Below, piece after piece: positions 9,709 to 17,613 of a stretch of DNA of 64,000 nucleotides. The notes under the pieces are model-generated. The model saw only the letters and a program-made list of their open reading frames with translations. It was not told where the DNA came from and made no database searches. Both the position numbers and the translations under genes were made by a program. The stretch comes from Bradyrhizobium guangdongense (lineage in GTDB: Bacteria; Pseudomonadota; Alphaproteobacteria; Rhizobiales; Xanthobacteraceae). Within the stretch, counting starts at the first letter, position 1, and each line of letters begins with the position of its first letter. The stretch spans positions 1 through 64,000 of the forward strand of contig NZ_PPPT01000097.1 of the NCBI RefSeq assembly GCF_006483445.1, read 5' to 3'.

Positions 9709-9835
9709 GGATTGATGCGCCCACGACGCTAATTCTTTCAATCGAAGCGCCAGGCATCGAACCGCATCAGAGCGAGTCAGCGCCGTTTGGACGCGATTGG
9801 CATGTCGCTGGATCCAGCAGGCGCATAGCGCCCTC

Positions 9836-9885
9836 ATCCATCATTTCAATAAATATCTCAAATTTCAAAGATCAATTTTACGAAT
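9836..9885 (+). promoter_or_regulatory. nod-box-like operator upstream of the outer-membrane channel gene
   Basis: The site reads ATCCAT, then an ATC-N9-AAT half (9836-9850), an AATATCT core, and ATCAATTTTACGAAT (9871-9885). The right half nearly matches the ATCRATTTTACCAAT end of rhizobial nod boxes. The spacing between halves is 4 bases longer than in the classical nod box, but exactly the same as in the second site at 11994. It lies 120 bases before the ATG at 10006. The NodD-like LysR protein encoded at 11071-11979 is the obvious candidate to bind it. Confidence 0.55.
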
Positions 9886-10005
9886 GGCTGGAACTGGCGG
9901 AATATGACGCCATTCCGACGGTCGATGGCGCGTCGGCACGAATGAATGAGCTTGGGGATGACGCCCGCGACCTCGCTTGCGAGGACGATCGCGCATGGGG
10001 GGACT

Positions 10006-10983
10006 ATGAAGCGAGTACTGAAGCTTTCCGCAATGATGCTCCTGGTCGGCGCGACCAACGGAGCGATGGCCGCAGAGAACGGGGTTACGAACTATCCTGC
10101 CGGCTCGCCTGGCATCTTTCTCGGTGCTTTCCCACCGATCCCAGGTCTCTTTGCGATCAGCCAGACCAACTACACGAGTGCGAACGGTCTCTATGATGGA
10201 AGCGGCAACAAGCTGCCCATTCCATTTCAGCTCTCGGCGGTTTCGGAGACCGCCAGGTTTCTTGCCAGCTATCCCGGCGAGCTCTTTGGCGCCCACGTCT
10301 ATTCTCAGCTTGTTATCCCGTATGTGCACATCGACAGCTCCAATCCGGGCGGTACATTTCAGGCCAACGGTTTTGCAAACCTGACGGTTTCGCCGATGAT
10401 CCTGCATTGGGCGCTGTCGCCGATGCAGAGTGTCACGCTCGGGCTGGATATCATGCCAAACACGGGCACCTACTCTCCGAATAAGCCCCTCAATGTGGGC
10501 ACCAACTACACCACCATCTCACCGACCCTTGCCTATCGCTATGCCGATCCAAAAGGGTTCGAATTCGCCGTTGCGCCCCGACTGCTGATCAACGGAACGA
10601 ACACGGAGTCGGTCAATCCGTTCACCCAGATGATGCAGCAATACAAGAGCGGCGATGCGCTGGTGGTGGATTTCAACGCCGGCTATAATTTTGGAAAGTG
10701 GAAGGCCGGCATCGTCGGTGGCTACACCCAGCAATATACCGACGATACGGTGAACGGGATCAAGGCATTCAATGCCGCGGGGATTCAGGATGGCAACCGG
10801 CTCCGGTCCCTGAACTTTGGGCCGTCGCTGTCCTACGATCTGGGGACCATGCAGATCAATCTGAACTACCAGCACACGTTCTATGTGGAGAACGGTACCA
10901 AGGCCGACACTGTTTGGGCCAATTTGGCATTCCCCATCTGGATGCCGGCACCGCCGCCGGGCGCCATACCCGGCAAGCACTGA
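10006..10983 (+). CDS. Outer-membrane MetA/SphA-type transporter for aromatic compounds
   Basis: The 325-residue product belongs to the beta-barrel family called MetA (phenol degradation protein, SphA-like), usually encoded with aromatic catabolic genes and thought to carry hydrophobic substrates across the outer membrane. A signal peptide is clear (KRVLKLSAMMLLVGATNGAMA, cut before AENGV). The body alternates polar and aromatic residues as in beta-barrels (TISPTLAYRYADPKGFEFAVAPRLLI, FNAGYNFGKWKAGIVGGYTQQY). The start at 10006 is chosen over 9946 because a GGGGGA ribosome site sits 2 bases before it and the signal peptide begins there. It is transcribed alone, with a terminator at 11039, under a nod-box-like site. 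Confidence 0.85.
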   Translation: MKRVLKLSAMMLLVGATNGAMAAENGVTNYPAGSPGIFLGAFPPIPGLFAISQTNYTSANGLYDGSGNKLPIPFQLSAVSETARFLASYPGELFGAHVYSQLVIPYVHIDSSNPGGTFQANGFANLTVSPMILHWALSPMQSVTLGLDIMPNTGTYSPNKPLNVGTNYTTISPTLAYRYADPKGFEFAVAPRLLINGTNTESVNPFTQMMQQYKSGDALVVDFNAGYNFGKWKAGIVGGYTQQYTDDTVNGIKAFNAAGIQDGNRLRSLNFGPSLSYDLGTMQINLNYQHTFYVENGTKADTVWANLAFPIWMPAPPPGAIPGKH

Positions 10984-11038
10984 TCCGAGATCGCCCAAGG
11001 ACCTAATCTGTACCGCGAATGGACATCAATAAGGAGCC

Positions 11039-11062
11039 GGCGCAAAATGCGCCTGCTTTTTT
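11039..11062 (+). terminator. Rho-independent terminator after the channel gene
   Basis: The stem GGCGCA/TGCGCC with an AAA loop (11039-11053) is followed by TGC and six T residues to 11062. It lies 55 bases past the stop of the channel gene and just before the convergent LysR stop at 11071. Confidence 0.85.
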
Positions 11063-11070
11063 GTATCGAG

Positions 11071-11979
11071 CTACTGCACCTCGAGCGCGGCCGCCCGCAT
11101 GGTATCGCGCAACCAGATCAGGCCGGCGTCATTCGAGCGGTAGCGGTGCCACTGCACGCATTGCTGCATGATCGGCAATGATACCGGCAGCTCGATGATG
11201 CGGATCGGGAGGCTTCGCTGCGCAAGTTTCGCGAGCCTCCGATGCAAGGTGGCAATGCGATTGGTTCCCACCACAAGATGCGGAATAGCGGTGAAGGCGT
11301 AGGTCGAGATCGCCTCGTTGCGCGTCACTCCGCTTTGCTCCAGATAGCGCGTCTCCAGGGATTGAGTCGCGATAGCCGGCCGCATCACAACATGGGATGC
11401 CTTTGTGTAGTCGCTGCGCGAAAGCTTTCCCCGAGCGAACTTCCCTTTGCTCCAGGCGATGGCGCAAAAGTCCTCCTCGACGATGACCTCCGAAGGGTGA
11501 AGTTTTGAGCTGAACTCCTGCGGGATGATGAGCAGATCGACGTCCCCGCGTTCCAGGGCGCGCTCGGGCGCCTGAACCTGCTGGAGGAAGTCGAAGCGAA
11601 TGCCGGGAGCGATCGCTTCGCAACGCGCAAGCAGCGCCGGCACCAGGGTCGCCATGGTGTAGTCGGATGCCAGGATCTTGAAGCAGCGGTCGGACTGAGC
11701 CGGATCGAATTCCGACGTTGAGACGATCGTCCAGTCGACCCGGACCAGCAAATCCCTGATGGAATCCTTCAGCGCCTCGGCGCGGGGCGTGAGCTCCATC
11801 TTGCGCCCGATCTTCACCAGAAGCTCGTCATCGAAATAGTTGCGCAGCCGGAGGAGGGCATTGCTCATCGCGGACTGCGTCACGTTCACGCGTGCCGCCG
11901 CTCCGCTGACGCTGCGCAGGTGCAGCAGATGATCGAGGGCGACCAGAAGGTTCAGGTCGAACTTGTTGTTGAAGCGCAT
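11071..11979 (-). CDS. NodD-like LysR-family transcriptional regulator
   Basis: The 302-residue protein opens with a winged helix-turn-helix: FDLNLLVALDHLLHLRSVSGAAARVNVTQSAMSNALLRLRNYFDDELLVKIGRKMELT (residues about 6-65). NVTQSAMSNALLRLR and DDELLVKIGR are hallmarks of the NodD/NahR branch, whose members sense aromatic ligands such as flavonoids. The co-inducer domain follows to residue 302. The frame is open upstream to 12519, but the ATG at 11979 fits the family start; an upstream start would bury the divergent promoter. It is transcribed away from the catabolic operon at 12103, with an operator-like site between, the standard LysR arrangement. Ligand, by analogy with FdeR of Herbaspirillum, may be a flavonoid. 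Confidence 0.9.
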   Translation of the reverse strand: MRFNNKFDLNLLVALDHLLHLRSVSGAAARVNVTQSAMSNALLRLRNYFDDELLVKIGRKMELTPRAEALKDSIRDLLVRVDWTIVSTSEFDPAQSDRCFKILASDYTMATLVPALLARCEAIAPGIRFDFLQQVQAPERALERGDVDLLIIPQEFSSKLHPSEVIVEEDFCAIAWSKGKFARGKLSRSDYTKASHVVMRPAIATQSLETRYLEQSGVTRNEAISTYAFTAIPHLVVGTNRIATLHRRLAKLAQRSLPIRIIELPVSLPIMQQCVQWHRYRSNDAGLIWLRDTMRAAALEVQ

Positions 11980-11993
11980 CGCGATGCCGGGTG

Positions 11994-12043
11994 ATCCATT
12001 TATGAAATCAATATCTGGGATGTTAATAATCAATTTTTCAGAG
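11994..12043 (+). promoter_or_regulatory. nod-box-like operator between the LysR gene and the catabolic operon
   Basis: This site shares with 9836-9885 the same layout: ATCCAT at the left, ATC-N9-AAT, the core AATATCT at positions 17-23, and ATCAATTTT starting exactly at position 36. About 35 of the 50 positions are identical, far above the surrounding sequence. It occupies the divergent promoter, 15 bases upstream of the LysR start and 60 bases upstream of the operon start. Confidence 0.6.
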
Positions 12044-12102
12044 GAGTTAAAGGGCGCTACCTGAGCATTGGGAAGAACGTCCAGGGGCGCCTCTCGTGCG
12101 CC

Positions 12103-13272
12103 GTGAGTAGGCTTATGTTCAGGTATTTTCCGACGAATTACGTCTGGAATCTCTCGGTCGATCTTGCGATCGAAATGGGAGCCAGGATCGGCGAGATCGA
12201 GGAAATGTGCGCGCCTCTGCAGGAGGCCGCGCGCCAGCCTGATGCCGCAGGTACGGCAGCCTTCCGCGAGACCTGGTCGCGTATGGCCGACAAGCTCTGC
12301 GGACTTGCTGCGGAGGATGAGGCGCGCGGACGGCTGCTGTCCGCGGGCGAAAAATACGGACGTGCCGCCACCTATTTGATCACCTGCGAGCGGCTGCAGG
12401 CCCACGGTGCGCCGGGCCGCCTCGAACTCTACCGCCGCTTTCTCGGCGTGTTCGCCAAGGGCGTCACCCTGGCGAGGGAGAATTGCGAGCGGGTCGAAAT
12501 CCCGTATGAGGGCGCCCACATCGCCGGTCTTCTCGTACGGGCCGATGGCGTCGAAGGTCGGGCTCCGCTGCTGGTGCAGGTGAACGGGCTCGATTCCACC
12601 AAGGAGATGAAGTACCGCGTCGGGTTGCCGGCCTGGCTTGCCAGGCGCGGCATTTCATCGCTCGTGATCGACCAGCCGGGATCCGGCGAGGCGTTGCGGC
12701 TGCACGGCCTGACGGCCCGTTACGACAGCGAGCATTGGGCGAGCCGGGTCGTCGACTGGCTTGAGACGCGCGCCGACGTCGATCCCAAGCGGATCGGTCT
12801 GGAGGGCGTTTCGCTCGGCGGTTATTTTTGCCCGCGCGCCGTTGCCTTCGAGCCGCGCTTCGCCTGCGGCGTCGCTTGGGGGGCCAATCATGACTGGCGC
12901 GATGTGCAGAAGAAGAGGCTGCAGAAGGAAGGCAGCTTCCCGGTCCCGCATTATTGGGCGCACGTGCGTTGGGTCTGGGGCGCGAAGGATCAGGACGATT
13001 TCGAGAGGATTGCCGAGGACGTTCATCTCGACGGCATCCTTGACCGCATCAGGGTGCCGTTCCTCGTGACCCATGGCGAGAAGGACTCGCAGATTCCGTT
13101 GCATTGGGCCGAGCGCACCTTCGAGCATCTAGTGAACAGTCCGAAGCGTGAGCTCAAGGTCTTCACGGACCGCGAAGGCGGCGCGCAGCATGCGAGCTTC
13201 GACAACAGCATCAATGCGGGCCAGTACATCGCCGATTGGGTGGCCGAGACATTGAGCGGTTGCACCAGTTGA
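12103..13272 (+). CDS. Alpha/beta-hydrolase, C-C-bond or ester hydrolase type (dihydroxypseudooxynicotine-hydrolase-like)
   Basis: The 389-residue enzyme has a long N-terminal helical cap (residues 1-130) before an alpha/beta-hydrolase core, the architecture of FrsA-like and 2,6-dihydroxypseudooxynicotine hydrolases, which split C-C bonds next to ketones. The triad can be read: Ser237 in GVSLGG, Asp328 in GEKDSQI and His363 in QHASFD. The product would be a cytoplasmic hydrolase acting on a ring-cleavage product or on a diaryl ketone. It is the first gene of the rightward operon; the start is a GTG (12103), with an in-frame ATG four codons later as an alternative. The ribosome site is weak for both. 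Confidence 0.85.
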   Translation: MSRLMFRYFPTNYVWNLSVDLAIEMGARIGEIEEMCAPLQEAARQPDAAGTAAFRETWSRMADKLCGLAAEDEARGRLLSAGEKYGRAATYLITCERLQAHGAPGRLELYRRFLGVFAKGVTLARENCERVEIPYEGAHIAGLLVRADGVEGRAPLLVQVNGLDSTKEMKYRVGLPAWLARRGISSLVIDQPGSGEALRLHGLTARYDSEHWASRVVDWLETRADVDPKRIGLEGVSLGGYFCPRAVAFEPRFACGVAWGANHDWRDVQKKRLQKEGSFPVPHYWAHVRWVWGAKDQDDFERIAEDVHLDGILDRIRVPFLVTHGEKDSQIPLHWAERTFEHLVNSPKRELKVFTDREGGAQHASFDNSINAGQYIADWVAETLSGCTS

Positions 13273-13297
13273 ACGCCAGTATTTCCGGAGAGGAAGA

Positions 13298-14251
13298 ATG
13301 AAAATCGTTGGTTTGGACAGTTTGATCTTCGGCGTGGATGACGTGCCCGGTACCGCGCGCTTCCTCATCGACTATGGGCTCGCGCCCGTCGACGTCTCGG
13401 AGGCCGGCGGACGGTTCGAGGCGATTGACGGCACATCGGTCGTGATCGCACGCGAGGACAATCCGAGGCTGCCCGCGCCGCCTGCGCCGGGCTGCCGCCT
13501 GCGCAAGACCATGATGGGCGTCGCGGACGGCGCGACGCTGCAGGCGATTGCTGCGGAATTGCGCCGGGATCGCGAGGTCCGCGTCCTGCCTGACGGCTCT
13601 ATCGAATCGACCGACGATTCAAACTTCGTCATCGGCTTTCGCGTGACCGTGCGCCAGCCGTTCGCGTTGCCGGGCGAAATCTCCAATGCGCCAGGCGGTG
13701 TCTTGTTTCGGCCGGTGAACAGCCTCGGTGTGCCGCCGCCCGGCACGGCGATCCGCCCGCGCTCGCTGTCGCACGTGGTGTATTTCGTGCCCGACGTGCT
13801 GAAGGCGGAGGCCTTCTACGTCAATCGGTTGGGCTTTCGCTGCACGGATCGCTTCACCTCAACCGGTCCGTTTCTGCAACCGGCGGGGTCGCTTGACCAT
13901 CACACCCACTTCCTGATTGCGGCGCCGCCGCATATGCACGGCGTCGAGCACTTTACATTCCATTTCGGTGGCCCGTCGGAAATGATCACCAACGGCTACC
14001 GTTTCGTGGAGAAGGGCTACCAGGCCTTCTGGGGACCCGGTCGTCATATCCTGGGCTCGAACTGGTTCTGGTACTTCAACAGTCCGTTTGCCTGCCACAT
14101 CGAGATGGATGCCGACATGGATATGCACGACGCCAACTGGACGCCGCGCGAAGCCGCGTTGTCGGCAGATGCGTCCCAGACCTTCCTTTTGAAGATGCGA
14201 AAGAAATGGGCTCCTGGTCCAGGGATCCACGAAAATGGCGACTACGCCTGA
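13298..14251 (+). CDS. Two-domain VOC protein, probable type I extradiol ring-cleavage dioxygenase
   Basis: The 317-residue protein has two vicinal-oxygen-chelate modules. The second carries a full 2-His-1-Glu iron site: His159 in SLSHVVYF, His218 in GVEHFTFHF, and Glu269 in CHIEMDAD. This arrangement matches type I extradiol dioxygenases, which open catechol-like rings with Fe(II) and oxygen. It follows the hydrolase by 25 bases, with a good GGAGAGGAAG ribosome site. In an fde-like pathway it would open the hydroxylated A ring made by the FAD monooxygenase. The substrate is inferred from context only. Confidence 0.85.
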   Translation: MKIVGLDSLIFGVDDVPGTARFLIDYGLAPVDVSEAGGRFEAIDGTSVVIAREDNPRLPAPPAPGCRLRKTMMGVADGATLQAIAAELRRDREVRVLPDGSIESTDDSNFVIGFRVTVRQPFALPGEISNAPGGVLFRPVNSLGVPPPGTAIRPRSLSHVVYFVPDVLKAEAFYVNRLGFRCTDRFTSTGPFLQPAGSLDHHTHFLIAAPPHMHGVEHFTFHFGGPSEMITNGYRFVEKGYQAFWGPGRHILGSNWFWYFNSPFACHIEMDADMDMHDANWTPREAALSADASQTFLLKMRKKWAPGPGIHENGDYA

Positions 14252-14603
14252 GGTGAGGAATACAGGGGTACTCCGGATAGGCCGGGCCGACGAGATCGGC
14301 GAGGGTCAATCGCGCGGATTAGATCCGCAAGAGTGCGGTGAGGACACGATGTTCGTCGTGCGGTGGGGCGGTGTCCTGCGGGCCTGGCGCAACGCGTGCC
14401 CGCATGTCGATGGCGCGCCGATGGCCTGGCGCAAGGACGCGTACCTGAATGCCGATGGCTCACGTATCGTCTGCCACGCGCATGGGGCGGAATTCCTGCC
14501 GGACAGCGGGATGTGTGTGCAGGGCCCGTGTGTGGGCAAAAGACTGACCGCCGTGCCGATCGTCATCGATGAGCACGGCGATCTCTTGGTAGCAGAAGAA
14601 TAA
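14235..14603 (+). CDS. Rieske [2Fe-2S] ferredoxin
   Basis: The 122-residue protein carries one Rieske cluster site: Cys55-Pro-His57 and Cys80-x-x-His83. The length is normal for stand-alone Rieske ferredoxins that feed electrons to oxygenases. Its ATG lies 17 bases inside the end of the dioxygenase gene, so translation is coupled. No Rieske oxygenase large subunit or dedicated reductase occurs in the island. It may keep the extradiol dioxygenase iron reduced, or serve another oxygenase elsewhere in the genome. Confidence 0.92.
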   Translation: MATTPEVRNTGVLRIGRADEIGEGQSRGLDPQECGEDTMFVVRWGGVLRAWRNACPHVDGAPMAWRKDAYLNADGSRIVCHAHGAEFLPDSGMCVQGPCVGKRLTAVPIVIDEHGDLLVAEE

Positions 14604-14642
14604 GGCAGCCGAAAAGGCGCGAGTTTCGAGAGGAGGGACACC

Positions 14643-15773
14643 ATGGCGGTGGTTCGTAGGGTATTGATAATCGGTGGCGGATTTTCTGGCATGGCTGCAG
14701 CCATCCAGATGCGCAAAGCCGGCATCGAGGTTGATCTCGTCGAGATCGATCCCAATTGGCGCCCTGAGGGGGCCGGCATCACTGTCAATGGTCCGACCTT
14801 GCGCGCGCTCGAGACGATCGGCGTCTTCGACGAATTCGCAAGGCGCGGTTTTACCTCCAGCGGTGTCGATCTGTTCACCCCCATCGGGCAAAAGATCGGC
14901 GAGATTCCGACGCCCAAGGTGGCAGGCTCGGACGTTCCCGGGGGCGGTGGGATCATGCGGCCGGAACTGGGGCGAATCCTCGCCGATGCCACCCGTGCAA
15001 GCGGCGTCGCAGTTCGTGTCGGATGCTCCTACACGGCGATCGAGCAGACGGGCGATCAGGTCGCCGTCGCGTTCACAGACGGGACGACTAGTACCTACGA
15101 CCTCGTCGTCGCCGCCGACGGTGTCCACTCGAAATTGCGCGAACGGTTTTTCCCGGAAGTCAAGCCGCCGCAATATATCGGGCAGGGCGTCTTCCGGGCG
15201 GTCTTGCCGCGTCCGGCAGGGATCGTGCGCCCGCGGATGTGGCTGGGCGGCACTGTCAAGGTCGGCGTCAATCCAGTCAGCCAGACGCATTTGTACATGT
15301 TCATCACCGAGGCGCGGCCGGAAAAGACAAATCTCGATCCGGCCACTTTCCCGGATCTGATGACGTCCTTGCTGAAGTCGTTTCCTGATCCGGTGATCCA
15401 GTCGCTAATTTCTCACGTTTTCGTCCCCGAGGCCGCGATCGACTATCGGCCGCTCGCCAACCTTCTCGTGCCGGCGCCGTGGAATCGCGGGCGCGTCATC
15501 CTGATCGGCGATACGGTCGCGGCGACCACGCCGCATCTGGCATCCGGCGCCGGCATCGGCATCGAGAGCGGCATCGTTCTCGCGGAAGAGCTCGCCAAGG
15601 CCACGACCCTGCAAGACGCGTTCGACGGCTTCCACGCGCGCCGCTGGGAGCGCTGTCGCATGGTGATCGAGAATTCGGAACGGCTCTGCCGGATCGAGAT
15701 GGAAAACGGCGACAAAGCCGAGCATGCGAAGATCATGCGGGGGTCTGTCATGGCGCTGACGCAACCGATTTGA
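14643..15773 (+). CDS. FAD-dependent aromatic monooxygenase (class A flavoprotein hydroxylase)
   Basis: The 376-residue enzyme shows the group A hydroxylase fingerprints: the FAD dinucleotide motif GGGFSGMAAAIQMRKAG (11-27), the DG motif in VVAADGVHSKLR, and the GD motif in VILIGDTVAATTPHLASGAG. It should hydroxylate an electron-rich aromatic ring using NAD(P)H and oxygen. In the proposed pathway it would prepare the ring for extradiol cleavage, as FdeE hydroxylates naringenin at C8. A GAGAGGAGG ribosome site precedes the ATG. Cytoplasmic. Confidence 0.92.
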   Translation: MAVVRRVLIIGGGFSGMAAAIQMRKAGIEVDLVEIDPNWRPEGAGITVNGPTLRALETIGVFDEFARRGFTSSGVDLFTPIGQKIGEIPTPKVAGSDVPGGGGIMRPELGRILADATRASGVAVRVGCSYTAIEQTGDQVAVAFTDGTTSTYDLVVAADGVHSKLRERFFPEVKPPQYIGQGVFRAVLPRPAGIVRPRMWLGGTVKVGVNPVSQTHLYMFITEARPEKTNLDPATFPDLMTSLLKSFPDPVIQSLISHVFVPEAAIDYRPLANLLVPAPWNRGRVILIGDTVAATTPHLASGAGIGIESGIVLAEELAKATTLQDAFDGFHARRWERCRMVIENSERLCRIEMENGDKAEHAKIMRGSVMALTQPI

Positions 15774-15845
15774 TCCGACGGAAAGCTGCGAGCGCAGCTC
15801 GGCGCCGTCGTGCCGAAACACAAATCACAAAGAGGGGGAATAGGA

Positions 15846-17009
15846 ATGCAATCGACAACGGAAAGCTGGTCAGGCCGTCTTTCATTGATGGTGGCGCACT
15901 GCGCCGGCATGGTTGACCTCGTCGCTTTGCCGGTCTGGGTCGGCGCCCTGATCGCGCAGTACAAGTTCGCGCCTCAGCAGGCGGGCGGGCTTGCAACGTT
16001 GTTCCTGACAGGCGCGGTGCTCAGCAGCCTGTTCTTTGCACCACGTCTCAACCGCATGAATGCGCGGCCGGCTGTGATCGGCGGCTTCGCACTCGCCGCG
16101 GCAGTCTTCTTCGCCGCAGCGTGGGTCACGGATTTCCCGACGCTGGCCGTGCTGCACGCGGCTGCGGGCGCTTCGGCCGCCTGCGGCCTCAGCTTCGCGC
16201 ATGGGACGATCGCGCGCAGTGCTAATCCGCATCGCCTGTTCGCGATCGTCGGCATGGCGCTGGGCGTCTTCGCCATCGTATTCCTCGGCGCGACGCCGAA
16301 CCTGATCGCCGCGTTCGGCGGGCACGCGCTGTTCGCCGTGTTCTCGACCATCATGGCAGTTGCCGCAATCGTCGCCGCGATCTCATTTCCTGCCGCCGTT
16401 GCGCGTGACAAGAGCTCAGTCGCCGACGTCAGCCGCCTTCCGCGGGCCGTGTGGTTCGGCGTGGCCGGTGTGAGCTGCATGGCGCTGACCCAGGCGATGA
16501 TGTTCAGCTTCATCGAGCGCATCGGGGCCGACAGAGGTTTCGGCACCGAAGCGGTCACCGGCGTGCTGATCGCGCTCGGTCTGGTCAATCTCCTGCCGGC
16601 GCCGCTCGCGGCAGTGCTGGAAAGGAAGCTGTCAGCGAGGACTGTGGTGCTCGCGGGGCCTGTTTGCCAGGCGATCATCGCGGTGACGATCACCTTCGGC
16701 AGCGGCTTTCTAGCTTATGCGATCCCGACGGCGCTGTTCGCCGCCGTGATGATCTTTACGCACACGTTCGCCTTCGGCCTGCTGTCGCGGCTCGATCCGA
16801 CGGCCCGTGCGCTTGCTGGAACGCCGGCGATGCTGATGATCGGAGCCGCGGTCGGCCCGATCCTCGGCGGCACGCTGGTTCAATCCTTCGGCTACCAGGC
16901 GCTGGGACTTTGCGCAATTGCCATCTCGACCGTCGCTGTCTTGCTATTCTCGAGGGTGTTTGCCACGAGCGCTGCGGTCGCAGGCCGGCAATCGCTCGAA
17001 GTTGCCTGA
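15846..17009 (+). CDS. MFS transporter
   Basis: The 387-residue protein has about 12 hydrophobic segments, for example VDLVALPVWVGALI, AAVFFAAAWV, LFAIVGMALGVFAIVFLGA and VVLAGPVCQAIIAVTI, and no signal peptide. It lacks enough signature to name the substrate; its position inside the operon suggests import of the aromatic growth substrate or export of an intermediate. The start at 15846 follows a strong GAGGGGGAATAGG ribosome site; the frame also opens at 15810 but the 12 extra residues are hydrophilic and unlikely. Inner membrane. Confidence 0.85.
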   Translation: MQSTTESWSGRLSLMVAHCAGMVDLVALPVWVGALIAQYKFAPQQAGGLATLFLTGAVLSSLFFAPRLNRMNARPAVIGGFALAAAVFFAAAWVTDFPTLAVLHAAAGASAACGLSFAHGTIARSANPHRLFAIVGMALGVFAIVFLGATPNLIAAFGGHALFAVFSTIMAVAAIVAAISFPAAVARDKSSVADVSRLPRAVWFGVAGVSCMALTQAMMFSFIERIGADRGFGTEAVTGVLIALGLVNLLPAPLAAVLERKLSARTVVLAGPVCQAIIAVTITFGSGFLAYAIPTALFAAVMIFTHTFAFGLLSRLDPTARALAGTPAMLMIGAAVGPILGGTLVQSFGYQALGLCAIAISTVAVLLFSRVFATSAAVAGRQSLEVA

Positions 17010-17034
17010 TCCCGAACAGAATTGAGGAATCAAG

Positions 17035-17613
17035 ATGTCGCTTGCACCAATTCGCCGTGTCGTGACAAGTCACGACGCGCATGGTGATGCCGTGATCGCA
17101 ACCGACGGCTCCTTGCCGACGGTGATCGAGCTCGCCGCGATTCCGGGGACGATGTTCCATGAGGTGTGGAGCACGGCTACGACGCCTGTTCTCATCGACA
17201 ATGGATCGGACCCGACCATTGGCCCCCTGTGCCTGCCGCCGCCGGCGCATGGCACCCGCATCCGGTTCGTCGATATCCCGCCCGATACCGAGGACTTCCT
17301 CAAGCACGGCGCCGCGCGGATGAAGGATGCGTTCAGCCAGGTCGGCGATGTGCACGCATCGACCGTGCGACCGGACTCGCCGCATCCGTTGATGCATCGA
17401 ACCGAAACCGTCGACTACGGGATCGTCATCTCTGGGGAGATCACGCTGGTGCTCGACAAGGGTGAAGCGAACCTGAAAGCCGGCGACGTTGTGATCCAGC
17501 GTGGCACGAACCATGCGTGGGCCAACCGAAGCGGCCAACCCTGTCGAATGCTGTTTATGCTCGTCGATGGACAATTCAGCGACGAAGTCAATGCATCGAA
17601 GGCTGGCTCATGA
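17035..17613 (+). CDS. Cupin-domain protein
   Basis: The 192-residue protein ends in a cupin barrel: the segment HPLMHRTETVDYGIVISGEITLVLDKGE and then GDVVIQRGTNHAWANRSG matches cupin motifs 1 and 2, although the first motif's His-x-His is partly replaced (HRTETVDYG). The N-terminal 100 residues hold a second, degenerate module. Cupins of this type occur in aromatic operons as isomerases, dioxygenases or decarboxylase-like enzymes. It begins 26 bases after the MFS gene, and its TGA overlaps the next ATG (ATGA), so they are translated together. Confidence 0.82.
   Translation: MSLAPIRRVVTSHDAHGDAVIATDGSLPTVIELAAIPGTMFHEVWSTATTPVLIDNGSDPTIGPLCLPPPAHGTRIRFVDIPPDTEDFLKHGAARMKDAFSQVGDVHASTVRPDSPHPLMHRTETVDYGIVISGEITLVLDKGEANLKAGDVVIQRGTNHAWANRSGQPCRMLFMLVDGQFSDEVNASKAGS

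Noticed and set aside
9836..12043. Calling the two operators classical nod boxes
   Set aside because: The halves are similar, but spacing is 4 bases longer and the left half ends in AAT instead of GAT, so only nod-box-like is justified.
11982..12519. N-terminal extension of the island LysR regulator to 12519
   Set aside because: It would run antisense through the start of the catabolic operon and the operator; LysR proteins begin at the helix-turn-helix near 11979.
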